This document shows, in pieces, positions 13,049 to 23,700 of a DNA stretch of 64,000 nucleotides (positions are counted from its first letter, which is position 1; the number at the start of each line of letters is the position of its first letter). The notes beneath the pieces are model-generated. The model made no database searches. It was not told where the DNA came from and was given only the letters and a program-made list of their open reading frames with translations. Origin of the DNA: Camellia lanceoleosa (taxonomy: Eukaryota > Streptophyta > Magnoliopsida > Ericales > Theaceae). The position numbers and the translations under genes are program-made. The DNA lies in contig CM045763.1 of NCBI GenBank assembly GCA_025200525.1, positions 89,742,131-89,806,130 of the forward strand, given 5' to 3'.

Positions 13049-15578
13049 CTAAGAATTCATTGAAGCTTCTTCTTTGGTTTCTTCAACCTTCGAAGCAACC
13101 TTTTCGCCTTGTTCTGCTCCTAGGTTCTTTAATTCGACATCTCTACCCTCTTCCTCATAGACAAAATCTGTCCACAAGGCGTCTTCTTCCTGTATCTCCT
13201 GAACTTTTGTTTCAATGTCCAATGCACAGTATTTCTCAAGGGTCAAACTTGACTGTTCTTTGCTCTTGTTCTGACCAATTATCATGGCCTCTCTCTCTTA
13301 TACATGCTTTACGAACTATTGTTTTTATGTCCAATGATGAGAATTTAATCAGAGCCAAGGACTTGGCTTCTCGTTCTTCACCTCTTTGCCTATAACCAGG
13401 CATCATTATCATCTTTCACGACAACCTCTTCATCAGCACTTTCTTGGACTAAGTGCTTCAGGTGTGTCACTTCCTCATCAGCCGTCACTTCGGCTGAGCC
13501 ATCAGCTTTCCTCAGTATACTGAGTGGTGTCACTCCCTCAATATACAACTTGGCCTCTACAAAGTCTGCACAGGCTATGAAGGGTTGAGGATCTGCATCA
13601 ATCTCCTCTATCTCTCCATTGCCCAGAGCTATCATGATTTTCTGATGCAAAGAGGAAGGCACACATTTGTTAGTGTGGATCCAATCTCTCCCAAGTAAAG
13701 CATTATATTTAGCATTACTGTCGATTACGAAGAATGTTGTCATGCAGTCCCTGGTTCCCACACTCAAGTTAATGGGCAGAATCCCTTGAGCCATATGTTT
13801 ATCTCCAGCAAAGCCAGCGATGGTTGTGCTGGTTGGGATCAACCTGGGATTCTTTTTCCCTAGTTTCTTCAAAGAAGATTTTGGTAATAAGTTTACCGCT
13901 GCCCCATTGTCTATTAGGACTCGGTTCAGCTGTATCCCATCGAAGAAAGCCTTGATGTACAAAGGCTTGACATGTTGGGTCATGGAATTCGAGGGATATT
14001 CAAAAGGATATGAGAGGTTGATGCTCACCTCTTCCTCGCTTTCACACTCAGTTTCCATTGGAGTAGCCATTCCAGGAGCATCCGGTACCATACTCACTTG
14101 TGACTCTTCACTAAAGACAGGAATTGGATCCATGTCTTGGTCACCCTGGTCCTCATTTCCAGCCTGGAATTCATGGGGCAGTATGTGTACCATATTGACT
14201 GATACAGGGGGAAATGAGCCAAATTGGATGGATGGCTGTACGTTCTTCCCCTCTTGGCTACCTTGCTTAATGTCTTCAGCAGCATCCTCCATGCTGCACT
14301 CTGGTACTTCATTGATAACTAATCCCTTCGAAGGATTCTTCTCAACTGGTTCTTCAGTCAGAAATGTTTGTTCAGCCATGAAGGCTTCAAACATTTCTTC
14401 TTCTGCTATTTCCTTTTTTTGGCTCATGCCAATCTCTTCTTCCGTTTCGCTATCACTTTCCATCAGAGCCTTCTCCAACCCTACCAAACTAGACTTCTCT
14501 CTGGCCTTTAGTTCAGCATGAACCTGGGCCAACTGTTCTCTGCTACAAACCACTTTGCTTTGTAGAGTCGGTTTTGGAGTATGGTCTGACTTCGAAGTTT
14601 TCTTTCATACATCTTGACGGTGAAGAACTCTTTCCACTTTCTTTCAGATCTGGCTGGTATTGGGTGTACCTGCGCTGAATCTTCCTCCTTTGTGATCTGG
14701 AAATAACTGGAACCATATTTGGTTCCTTTGTCTTTGGGTGTTTCAGCAATACCCAGTTGTTCGGAGCCACCAAAGGAGGCTTGACCATCCTGCCTGAGAT
14801 TCCAACATCTCTCCTAGAAGACACTTCCCTAGGTTTGTTTTGCATTACAAACCAGTCTGGAACTCCAGGTACCCAAGAGCTTACTGACTCAGATGTTGAA
14901 TCACCTTTTTCTACCTTCGAAGCCATCTTGGCCGGGCGTGGAGGTAAGTGCTTGGTTCTGGTCTCATGTTTCGAGCCTAATTCTGGCCTTTGATGGAGGT
15001 AGCCATTTTCTGTTCTGTGTGAGGTTGGTCTAGGGGGCCAATCTCTGGCTTTAGTCCCATAACCTGAACTCCTCTCCAATCTTCTTTTCAGAATGTTTGC
15101 TTTCTATTCTGTAGTAGTTAAGTGGCCTAGACTCATACAAGGGCCTCTTGCCTTTAACATGTATTCTGTCAACTGCAGGCTCAACAACTAATGGTCGCTG
15201 CCTATCACTAGCAGATGCGGCCTTTTGTTTATAGCGTTGGTTGATTTCGGACGTCTCTGAACATCCTATAGTATTGCTTCCCATCAATTGGAAGCCCTTC
15301 AACCATTTGTAGCTTAGTCTGCATCTGGGACACATCCTCTGCATTACAACTGCTTCCAAGGAATCGTCATCCAGTACTTCTTCATCAGAATGTTCCTTCT
15401 GATGTGAGAAACCTTGTCCAATTACTGGTGGGTTTCTAGTCTCCTTCTTGGCAGTTGTCTGGTTGGCAATATGCATTTGCACATTGACCTCTTCTAATTC
15501 CTGCAGAGATAGATTCTGAAAGTTTGGTACAACCACATTAGCCGCGCTTTCTTCAACTTCGGAAGCAGTTCTTGTCAA
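13049..15578 (-). pseudogene. Gypsy gag C-terminal region and aspartic protease
   Basis: Three overlapping minus-strand frames (15051-15578, 14543-15079, 13390-14553) plus 13049-13285 form the segment between gag and reverse transcriptase. The clearest domain is an aspartic protease near 13900, with active-site stretch LIDNGAAVNLLP and later ALLGRDWIH. The usual D-S/T/G-G triad reads D-N-G. Before it is an acidic linker, and after it an acidic, Glu-rich spacer leading to the reverse transcriptase. Frame changes near 15060 and 14545 separate the pieces. The protease assignment is firm; the flanking parts are placed by position. Confidence 0.75.
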
Positions 15579-17497
15579 TCCCCATGGCTTCTTCTGTTTT
15601 GGCTGGGAACTTCAAACTTCCTTTTCGAATTTGCTCTTGGATCCTGTCTCGAAAAACAATGCAGTTTTTAGTCGAGTGAGACCAAGAATTATGCCATTTA
15701 TAGTATACTTTTCCTTTAAGTTCATCTAGAGATAGCAGTTTTACTCCTTTTGGTTACTTAAGGAAATTGGCTGCAAGCAAATGATCAAAAATGTCATCTG
15801 CTTTTGTTAAATCGAAAGAGTACTTTCTGTGAAAGTCTTTCTTTTTAAACTGCTGGTCGATGGTTGTATCCTTATGAATTAATGCTTCACAGATTACAGG
15901 TTCTTTGCCCACAATCTCGGCTGCATCAATCTCATAATTGGGATCTCTATAATACGTCTTATATGAAGCATTATTTCGATCTTGTTCCTCCTCTAGTAAT
16001 GCTTCATATCGAGACACCTTATAGGTTAATTTGACTAAATCCCTGAATTCAGTTGAGTCAAACTTCTTTCGAAGCCTGAACTCTAAACCATTTTGAGCCA
16101 ATCTTACAAATTCTGGCTCTAGAAGGATGACTCTACATTTATTTCGAGCCCTTTTAAATCTGGCAATAAACTGAGTAGCCTTTTCTTCAGGCCTTTGACT
16201 CAATCTTGCCAAGTCTGCCATGGACACCTCTGGCTTCGATTAGAAGAATTGGGCATGAAATGCCTCTTCCATTTGTTGCCAAGTTTGAATGAAGCCAGGT
16301 ATAAGGTTGATATACCATACAAATGCTCCCCCAGTTAGAGAATTTGGAAATAATCTCAGTTTCATGTAGTCATGATTAGTGAATTCACCACATTGAGTAG
16401 GGAATCTGGCAATATGCTCTACTGTTGATTGATTTCCAGTTCCATAAAATAGGGTAAAATCTGGTATTCTAAATCCTCTTGGGTATTCATGTACCCTATC
16501 TACCCATTCTGGGTATGATTTTTTGTATACAGGAGTCTGGACCCCCCGAGCCATCGGTCCACACATCTCCCTAACAATATCAGCAATTTGGTCCCTAAGG
16601 ACCATATTTTGTCTTCTTTGAACCACTCTTTGGAGAGATAAACACAGGGTTTGGTGGACAAACTTGCGCCTGTGGTCCTCTTGGTCCATAAGGTGGTACA
16701 TTTGGGACTGGTTGCCCCTGTGGTGCAAGTTATTGTTGGGGGTATGGGTAACCCCTTTGAGCCTGTCCTGCGAAAGGACCTGTGAAAGGTGCTGGAACAG
16801 GTGTTGTGTCCCTTTTATTTGTGGGAAAACCTTCCAACCCCCCGGGTATAAATTCGAATAAGGGATTATTATACCCCCTAGTGCTAGGTATGGCTTCGAA
16901 CATGGGATTTGCCACCATTCTTATGCTAGTTTCTTGTACTTGGCCAAATCCACCAACTTGTGTGGCTTCATTGTTGAGTACTGAGGCATTTTGGCCTACT
17001 ACAGGCCTTGGAATGGGTTCATACCAAGACTGAGGCGATGGTCTTTCATAGTTCTGAGTACTAGTCTGACCATTAGATTGTCCATTAACTTGCATAGGCT
17101 GTTTTTCTCTAGCCAATCTTTGCTGAGGGACATTTAAAATTTCCTCTGTGTGTCTTGTATTTGTTGGTTGGTGGTTATTCATTCGATCCAAAAAGGATGT
17201 TGCCCACCTTTCCATTGTGTTCATTAATTGTTGTCCCATAGCATCTACTAAGCCATCCCATGGATTTGTTGGCTGAGTAGATGGAACGGTGGATGGTCCA
17301 ATTCCTTGGTTTCGTCCAATATTATGAACATATGGTTCTTGTCCAAAAGTATTGGTCTGTTCGACCAAAGGTTCTGATAGCATAGGAGTCTCCACAGGAT
17401 GTGTTACCACATTCTCCTCTAGATTAGGTATCTCTACCTCTCCTTCTACGCCTTCTTCCAAGCGTTCATTTTCTCCTTGTCGTCTTCGTCTAGCCAT
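15579..17497 (-). pseudogene. gag: Gypsy gag
   Basis: The likely start is MARRRRQGENERLEEG at 17497, just after the primer-binding region. A Gln/Pro/Asn-rich N-terminal part runs to 16730. After a frame change, the Retrotrans_gag core follows (16240-16728: MCGPMARGVQTPVYKKSYP, SLTGGAFVWYINLIPG, TWQQMEEAFHAQFF). A TAA at 16240-16242 interrupts it, and the same frame continues (15754-16227) with LSQRPEEKATQFIARFKR. Near 15640-15700 a zinc-knuckle-like CKWHNSWSHSTKNC motif has its first Cys replaced by Tyr. The protein would form the particle that packages element RNA. Here it is broken by at least one frameshift and one stop. Confidence 0.85.
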
Positions 17498-17503
17498 TTT
17501 AAC

Positions 17504-17522
17504 AAGTCCCACTGGGCGTGCC
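17504..17522 (-). promoter_or_regulatory. Probable primer-binding site of the gypsy element
   Basis: On the minus strand, just inside the 5' LTR after a TATATTTT spacer, is GGCACGCCCAGTGGGAC. This is the expected place for tRNA priming. I cannot assign the tRNA by eye. Confidence 0.45.
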
Positions 17523-17979
17523 AAAAATATATGTTGGCTTTTTGGCTTTTCGAAGGGTATTTTTGTAAATGCGAGCGTGCCAGCAAGGATCAATCAGTCC
17601 TTACAAAAATTATAGTTGCCAACCAATTATCAGACGATTGTGTTTTAGTTCTTTCAGCCTCAATGAAGAGGACTTTTACTGGTGGCTTGACTTAAGAGAA
17701 ATTAAGAGAAATAACAGTTAATATGAAGAACAATCGAAGTATTTCATTAAAATGAACACATACAATAGTCCAAACTCAGCCTCGAAGAGGTTTACAGCAA
17801 CAGTCTACTTGAATCTACTTGGAACTACTTCTATGAATCGAAGTGCAGTGCGGGTATTTAAAGTGCAGGTATTTAAAACGGTATTTAAAAGTCTGAAATA
17901 TAAAACTGGAAAAGAAAATATGAAGTAAAGACTGGTTTGTATGATCTGAGTCTGGGGGTCTTTTCTAAGGGCTTCCCTG

Positions 17980-17988
17980 CTATTTATA
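17980..17988 (-). promoter_or_regulatory. TATA box of the gypsy 5' LTR
   Basis: The minus strand reads TATAAATAG, a textbook plant TATA box inside the LTR and upstream of gag. Transcription would start roughly 30 bp to the left, near 17950. Confidence 0.65.
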
Positions 17989-18143
17989 CTTGTCAAAGAT
18001 GACCTTCGAACTGCACTTCAAACCGTCGAACTACTCCTCCATGATCGCTGATCATGCTGCCTTAGAAATAGTCCCACTACGCCATCTCTTGCAGTTAAGC
18101 TTCCCTCTTGTATTTGAATTTGAATATGAGTAACCGTTGAAGC

Positions 18144-18273
18144 CACGTCACCTTGTATCTCTTTACTGATCTAGTGCTACTCAGATCACGTGAGAACCAA
18201 TGTTCATTGCCACGTGTTCGATCAGGATCGAAGACTTGAATTATCTTCCATAATACCCTTATTCTGCCACGTG
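18144..18273. promoter_or_regulatory. Cluster of G-box (CACGTG) motifs in the LTR U3 region
   Basis: Perfect CACGTG palindromes lie at 18187-18192, 18211-18216 and 18268-18273, with a CACGTCA at 18144-18150. All are upstream of the TATA box on the minus strand. G-boxes bind plant bZIP and bHLH factors, so stress or light control of the element is possible, as inference only. Confidence 0.5.
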
Positions 18274-18314
18274 TCAAAACTGTGATTTGGCTTTTACAAA
18301 ATATGTAGCCAACA

Positions 18315-18319
18315 GTAAT
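18315..18319. repeat. Target-site duplication GTAAT, right copy
   Basis: Exact copy of 2801-2805, directly after the right LTR. Confidence 0.92.
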
Positions 18320-18862
18320 TTTATTTTTCAGATACTTCTATAATTTTAAGTGAGAGTTGTGTCAAGTGTTTTTTTTCCTTCATGTTTATTGATATTTGGG
18401 AGATTATAATGAGTGTTTTCCAAGAAATTTATTGAGTCAATATGGTAGGTTAATGGTTCAGGGATTTTTATTCCTTTAAGAGAGCATGACATCATAAATG
18501 GCACTAATTGATTGTGTAGTCATGTTGAGGTTAGGTCCTCAGTATCTTGTTAGACTAACTGGTTTTCTTCATCTAAAACATTGTAAAACAGTCGTACTCT
18601 AGAACATCATTGTCCAAAATTTCATAATATAGAGTTCATTATCGATACCCTAGTTAATGTGTTTGCCACTTGAATTCTCAAGTTTCTTTTGAGAATGTGT
18701 ATTATTTCTTTTCAAATTTCCCAATCTTGCTCTGATCTAGCCATTAGTGCTCAAGTTTAATTTTCTTGGGATAATGATAATGCTATTTCATCAGTTGCCT
18801 TTCTTCTATTTGAGGGCTTACTATTGTTATTTGGTTAGTTAATTAAGATTTTCTTGCCCTTT
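18320..18862. other. No gene seen; continuation of the gypsy target DNA
   Basis: AT-rich DNA without a coding frame. It continues the sequence broken at 2805 and runs up to the left end of the inner CACTA element, so it is probably part of the outer CACTA element. Confidence 0.35.
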
Positions 18863-19560
18863 CACTACAAGAATTTTCACTTTTGGTAACTAAATTTTTA
18901 GTCGCCGAATGCCTTTAGCGACGAAATTTTTTGGTCGCAGAATTAGCAGCCGAAGAGTAGTCAGGAAAGCTAATTGGCGACTAAACTTATTTTAGTCGCC
19001 AAATGTATTCATTTGCCGACTAAATATTTAGTCGCCAAAAGGTTGGAAAAAAAATTAAATAATACATTTTCGGCAACCAATTTTTTTGTCGCCAAAAGCC
19101 TCAATTACTGTTAACGACCAAATATTTAGTCACGGAAAATGTTTTTAGCAACTAAATATATTAGTCGCCTAAAGTAGATACCAGTGTTTTAGCTACTAAA
19201 ATTTTAGTCGCCGAAAGTTAAATTTTTTTGGCTACTAAAATTTTAGTCGGCAAATAGTTTTTGTTTTGGCTACTAAAAATTTAGTCGCCTAAACTCCCAC
19301 ATTTTTTGCTACTAAAATTTTAGTCGGCAGATAGTTTTTTTTTTTTTTTGGCTAGTAAAAATTTAGTTGCCTAAACTCTCACATTTTTTGCTACTAAATT
19401 TTTAGTCGGCAAAAGTGTTTTTATTCTTCAGCTTTTGTTTTTAGCTAGGAAATATCTTAGTCGCCAAATGTTTGATTTTCTTTTGGCTACAAAACGTTTT
19501 GTCACCAAATGTTTGATTTTTTTTTTTCCTACAAAAATTTTAGTTGCCAAAAACATGATA
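18863..19560. repeat. Left terminal and subterminal repeats of the CACTA element
   Basis: The terminal CACTACAAGAA is followed by many copies of TTTAGTCGCC or TTTAGTCGGC and their complements, at roughly 25-60 bp spacing and in both orientations. In En/Spm such motifs bind TNPA. This is the 3' end of the element. Confidence 0.85.
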
Positions 19561-19854
19561 TTATGTTTTAATTGCAAATATTATAATTTCTCTATAACCT
19601 GTCTGTATTCCATGTAACCTGTAATACGTATATAAATAAAATGATACATATACTATTAATCATTCCACAATTTGCATGTGTATACAAAAAATAAATAACT
19701 TTAACTGTCAAATTACATACCAACTATTGTCCAAACTAAAATAATAATTCCATACAAAATATAGAATCATACAAAAATCAAAACCCTCCATATACAAAAA
19801 TTACATTTACTACCATGTGAAATGACCATTTGGCATGGTACAAATTACCATCGT

Positions 19855-20045
19855 AATATGTACCACGACAAAAGGTGATGTATGTACCAAGACAAAAGTA
19901 CATTTATGTACCACGACAAAAAATCATATATATGTACGGCGACAAAAGGTGATCTATGTACTATGCCAGTAATTATCTGTTGGCTGCCAAAAGTTTTCTG
20001 TATCAGTAATAGTGAACTGCACAAAAGTCAGGGACGACAAAAGTA
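19855..20045 (+). repeat. Short direct repeats with a CGACAAAA core
   Basis: TGTACCACGACAAAA and variants recur near 19860, 19884, 19908 and 19934, about 24-26 bp apart, with one more distant copy near 20033. They lie between the subterminal repeats and the satellite array. The role is unknown. Confidence 0.5.
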
Positions 20046-20079
20046 TTATATTAGTTCTATACAGAAGTAAATTTCTTCT

Positions 20080-20759
20080 CCATACACCAAAATATTACTT
20101 TGAAAGTCCACGCAACAAAGTTATCTATAAAAAAACAAAACAAAAAAAACATTAGAATTGGACCCATAAATGCCCAACTTCATGAATGAATTTGGCAACA
20201 AGTGACAAATAACATATCAAAGAAACAACCTTTCATGATGAATCAATTATCAATCTTTCTAAATTCTTTTGTTATACGGAACATTGTTAAATGCAGAACA
20301 ATCGTTACTAAATCTGACATTACTAACATAAAGCTAATGTAACAATCTTCAATTTGTATGCAACATGTATCCAAATTCTGTGGCTAAACCAATATCAAAG
20401 CCCAATGTGAATAAAAACAATTCTTTTTACCAACTTCCTCATTAATTGTTTGCAAAAGGCACTTGAATCATTAGATTGGATAGAAAACTATCCCTACTTA
20501 TTAATGTCTAACAGTGCCATTTCATTCAGGATATTTCAACATGTGAGAAAAATAATAACAAAAATAAAGTTCAATCACAAAAGGAAATGTGTAGAAATGT
20601 ATGTTAAGACACCTATAAATGGTTCATCAAAGAAAGAATACCTGATTTCTCATGAAGCACATGGCTCAGAAACACCATTCAAAGTTTGATACTTGTATGA
20701 AAGCTTACATATAATATAACACAGTTGTGTACAATCAAGAAATTAATATAATATAACAA
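20080..20759. other. No gene seen; CACTA internal spacer
   Basis: AT-rich spacer between the short direct repeats and the satellite array, without a recognisable frame or repeat. Confidence 0.4.
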
Positions 20760-23700
20760 GGCTGTTTTGAATTTTCACCCACAAAATGCCATTTTCCGAG
20801 TAAGTTTTGGGCATATTCGGCTCTAATTCCCAACCTACAGGTCTGAATAATATTCCATCAGTTGTCATAAGTCCTATTTGTCATGAAGAAGCTGCCCGTG
20901 AGAGTTACACGGCGGTTCAGGGGCTATTTTGAATTTTTGCCCCCAAAACGTCCTTTTTCGACTAAGTTTTGGGCGTATTCGGCTCTAACTCCCAACCTAC
21001 GGGTTCGAACAACATTCCGTTTGTTGTCACAAGTCCTATTTGTCATGGGGAACCTGCCCGTTAGAGTCACGCGGTGGTTCGAGGGCTGTTTTGAATTCAC
21101 CCCCGACACGCCCTTTTTCGACTAAGTTTTGGGTGTATTCGGCTCTAACTCCCAATCTACGGGTCCGAACAACATTCCGTCAGTTGTCACAAGTCCTATA
21201 TGGGGAAGCTTCCTGTTACAGTCACACAGTGGTTCGGGGGCTATTTTGAATTTTCGCCCCCGAAATGCCCTTTTTCGACTAAGTTTTGGGCATATTTGGT
21301 TCTACCTCTCCACCTATGGGTCCGAATTACATTCCGTCAGTCGTCACAAATCATATTTGTCATGGGGAAGCTGTCTGTGTCAGCCACACGGTTGTACAAG
21401 GGCTGTTTTGAATTTTCGCCCCCGAAACGCCCTTTTTCGACTAAGTTTTGGACGTATTCAGCTCAAACTCTCAACCTACGGGTCCGAATAACATTCCGTC
21501 AGTTGTCACAAGTCCCTTTTGTCATGGGGAAGCTTCCTATTAGAGTCACACAGTTGTTCAAGGGCTTTTTTCAATTTTTGCCCTCGAAACGCACTTTTTT
21601 GAGTAAGTTTTGGGCGTATTCGGCTTTAACTCCCAACTTACGGGTCCAAATAACATTCCGTCAGTTCTCACAAGTCCTATTTGTCATAGGGAAGCTACCC
21701 GTAAGAGTCACATAGTGGTTTGGGGGCTGTTTTGAATTTTTGCCCCTAAAATGCCCTTTTTCGACTAAGTTTTGGGCGTATTCGGCTCTAACTCCCAATC
21801 TACCGGTCCGAACAACATTCCGTCAATTGTTACAAGTCCTATTTGCCATGGGGAAGCTTCCCGTTAGAGTCACATAGTGGTTCGGGGGCTGTTTTGAATT
21901 TTCACCCCCGAAACGCCCTTTTTCGACTAAGTTTTGGGCATATTTGGTTCTACCTCTCTACCTACGGGTCCGAATTATGTTCCGTTAGTTATCACAAATC
22001 ATATTTGTCATGAGGAAGCTTCCCGTTAGAGTCACACAGTGGTTCGGGGGCTGTTTTGAATTTTCGCCCCCGAAATGCCCTTTTTCGACTAAGTTTTGGG
22101 CATATTTGGTTCTACCTCTCTACCTACGGGTCCAAATTATGTTCCGTCAGTTGTCACAAATTATATTTGTCATGGGGAAGCTGTCCGTGTCAGCCACATG
22201 GTTGTTCAAGGGCTGTTTTGAATTTTCGCCCCCGAACATCCTTTTTCGACTAAGTTTTGAGCGTATTCGACTTTAACTCTCAACCTGCGGGTCCGAATAA
22301 CATTCCATCAGTTGTCACAAGTCCCTTTTGTCATGGGGAAGCTGCCCATTAGAGTCACACAGTTGTTCAAGGGTTGTCTTCAATTTTCACCCTCGAAATG
22401 CACTTTTTTGCGTAAGTTTTGGACGTATTCGGCTCTAACTCCCAACCTACAGGTCTGAATAACATTCCATGAATTGTCATAAGTTATATTTGTCATGGGG
22501 AAGCTGCCCGTGAGAGTCACACAGTGGTTTGGGGGCTGTTTTGAATTTTTTCCCTCGAAACGCCCTTTTTCGACTAAGTTTTGGACGTATTCGGCTCTAA
22601 CTCCCAACCTATGGGTTTGAACAATATTCCGTCAGTTGTCACAAGTCCTATTTGTCATGGGGAAGCTGTCCGTTAGAGTCACACAATGGTTCGGGGGCTG
22701 TTTTGAATTCGCCCCCAAAACATCCTTTTTCGATTAAGTTTTGGGCATATTCGGCTCTAACTCCCAATCTACAGGTCCGAACAACATTCCATCAGTTGTC
22801 ACAAGTCCTATTTGTCATGGGGAAGCTTCCCATTAGAGTCACACAGTGGTTCGGGGGCTGTTTTGAATTTTCGCCCCTGAAACGCCCTTTTTCAACTAAG
22901 TTTTGGGCATATTTGGTTCTACCTCTCTACCTACAGGTCCGAATTACGTTCCATCAGCTGTCACAAATCATATTTGTCATGGGGAAGCTATCTGTGTTAT
23001 CCACATGATTGTTCAAGGGCTGTTTTGAATTTTTGCCCCCGAAATGCCCTTTTTCGACTAAGTTTTGGGCGTATTTGACTCTAACTCTCAACCTATGGGT
23101 CCGAATAACATTCTGTCAGTTGTCACAAGTCCCATTTGTCATGGGAAAGTTTCCCATTAGAGTCACACAGTTGTTCAAGGGCTGTTTTCAATTTTCGCCC
23201 TCGAAACGCACTTTTTTGCGTAAGTTTTGGGTGTATTCGGCTCTAACTTCCAACCTACGGGTTCAAACAACATTCCGTCAGTTGTCACAAGTCATATTTG
23301 TCATGGGGAAGCTGCCCATGAGAGTCACATGGTGGTTCAGGGGCTGTTTTGAATTTTTGACCCAGAAACACCCTTTTTTCGAGTAAGTTTTGGGCGTATT
23401 CGGCTCTAACTCTCAACCTACGGGTCCAAATAACATTCCGTCAGTTGTCACAAGTCTTATTTGTCATGGGGAAGCTGCCCGTTAGAGTCACACGGTGGTT
23501 CGGGGGCTGTTTTGAATTTTCTCCTCTGAAATGCCCTTTTCAACTAAGTTTTAGGCGTGTTCGGTGCTAACTCCCAACCTATGGGTTTGAACAACATTCT
23601 GTCAGTTGTCACAAGTCATATTTTTCATGCAGAAGCTGTTTGTGAGAGTCACGCGGTGGTTCGGGGGCTGTTTTGAATTTTCGCCCCCGAAACGCCCTTT

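Larger units (their letters stand above)
2806..18314 (-). mobile_element. Tat-type Ty3/gypsy LTR retrotransposon with antisense genes
   Basis: This is a structurally complete 15.5-kb element. It has LTRs of 786 and 783 bp, both starting TGTTGG and ending CCAACA, flanked by a perfect 5-bp target duplication GTAAT (2801-2805 and 18315-18319). Coding order on the minus strand is gag, protease, reverse transcriptase, RNase H, a second RNase H of archaeal type, then integrase. Two RNase H domains plus antisense reading frames between pol and the 3' LTR are known traits of the Tat group (Ogre, Retand and relatives). By eye the LTRs differ by about ten substitutions and one small indel cluster, so the insertion is recent. 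The coding regions nevertheless carry many stops and frameshifts. Confidence 0.93.
17532..18314 (-). repeat. Gypsy LTR, functional 5' LTR
   Basis: It starts TGTTGGCTTTTTGGC and ends TGTAGCCAACA, followed by the target duplication GTAAT (18315-18319). It supplies the promoter for the minus-strand gag-pol transcript. It differs from the left LTR by scattered substitutions, mostly transitions, and by a small indel cluster around 17870-17895. Confidence 0.93.

Noticed and set aside
13820..14521. 233-codon plus-strand frame
   Set aside because: It is the complement of the gypsy protease region, with no features of its own; the minus frame carries the domain.
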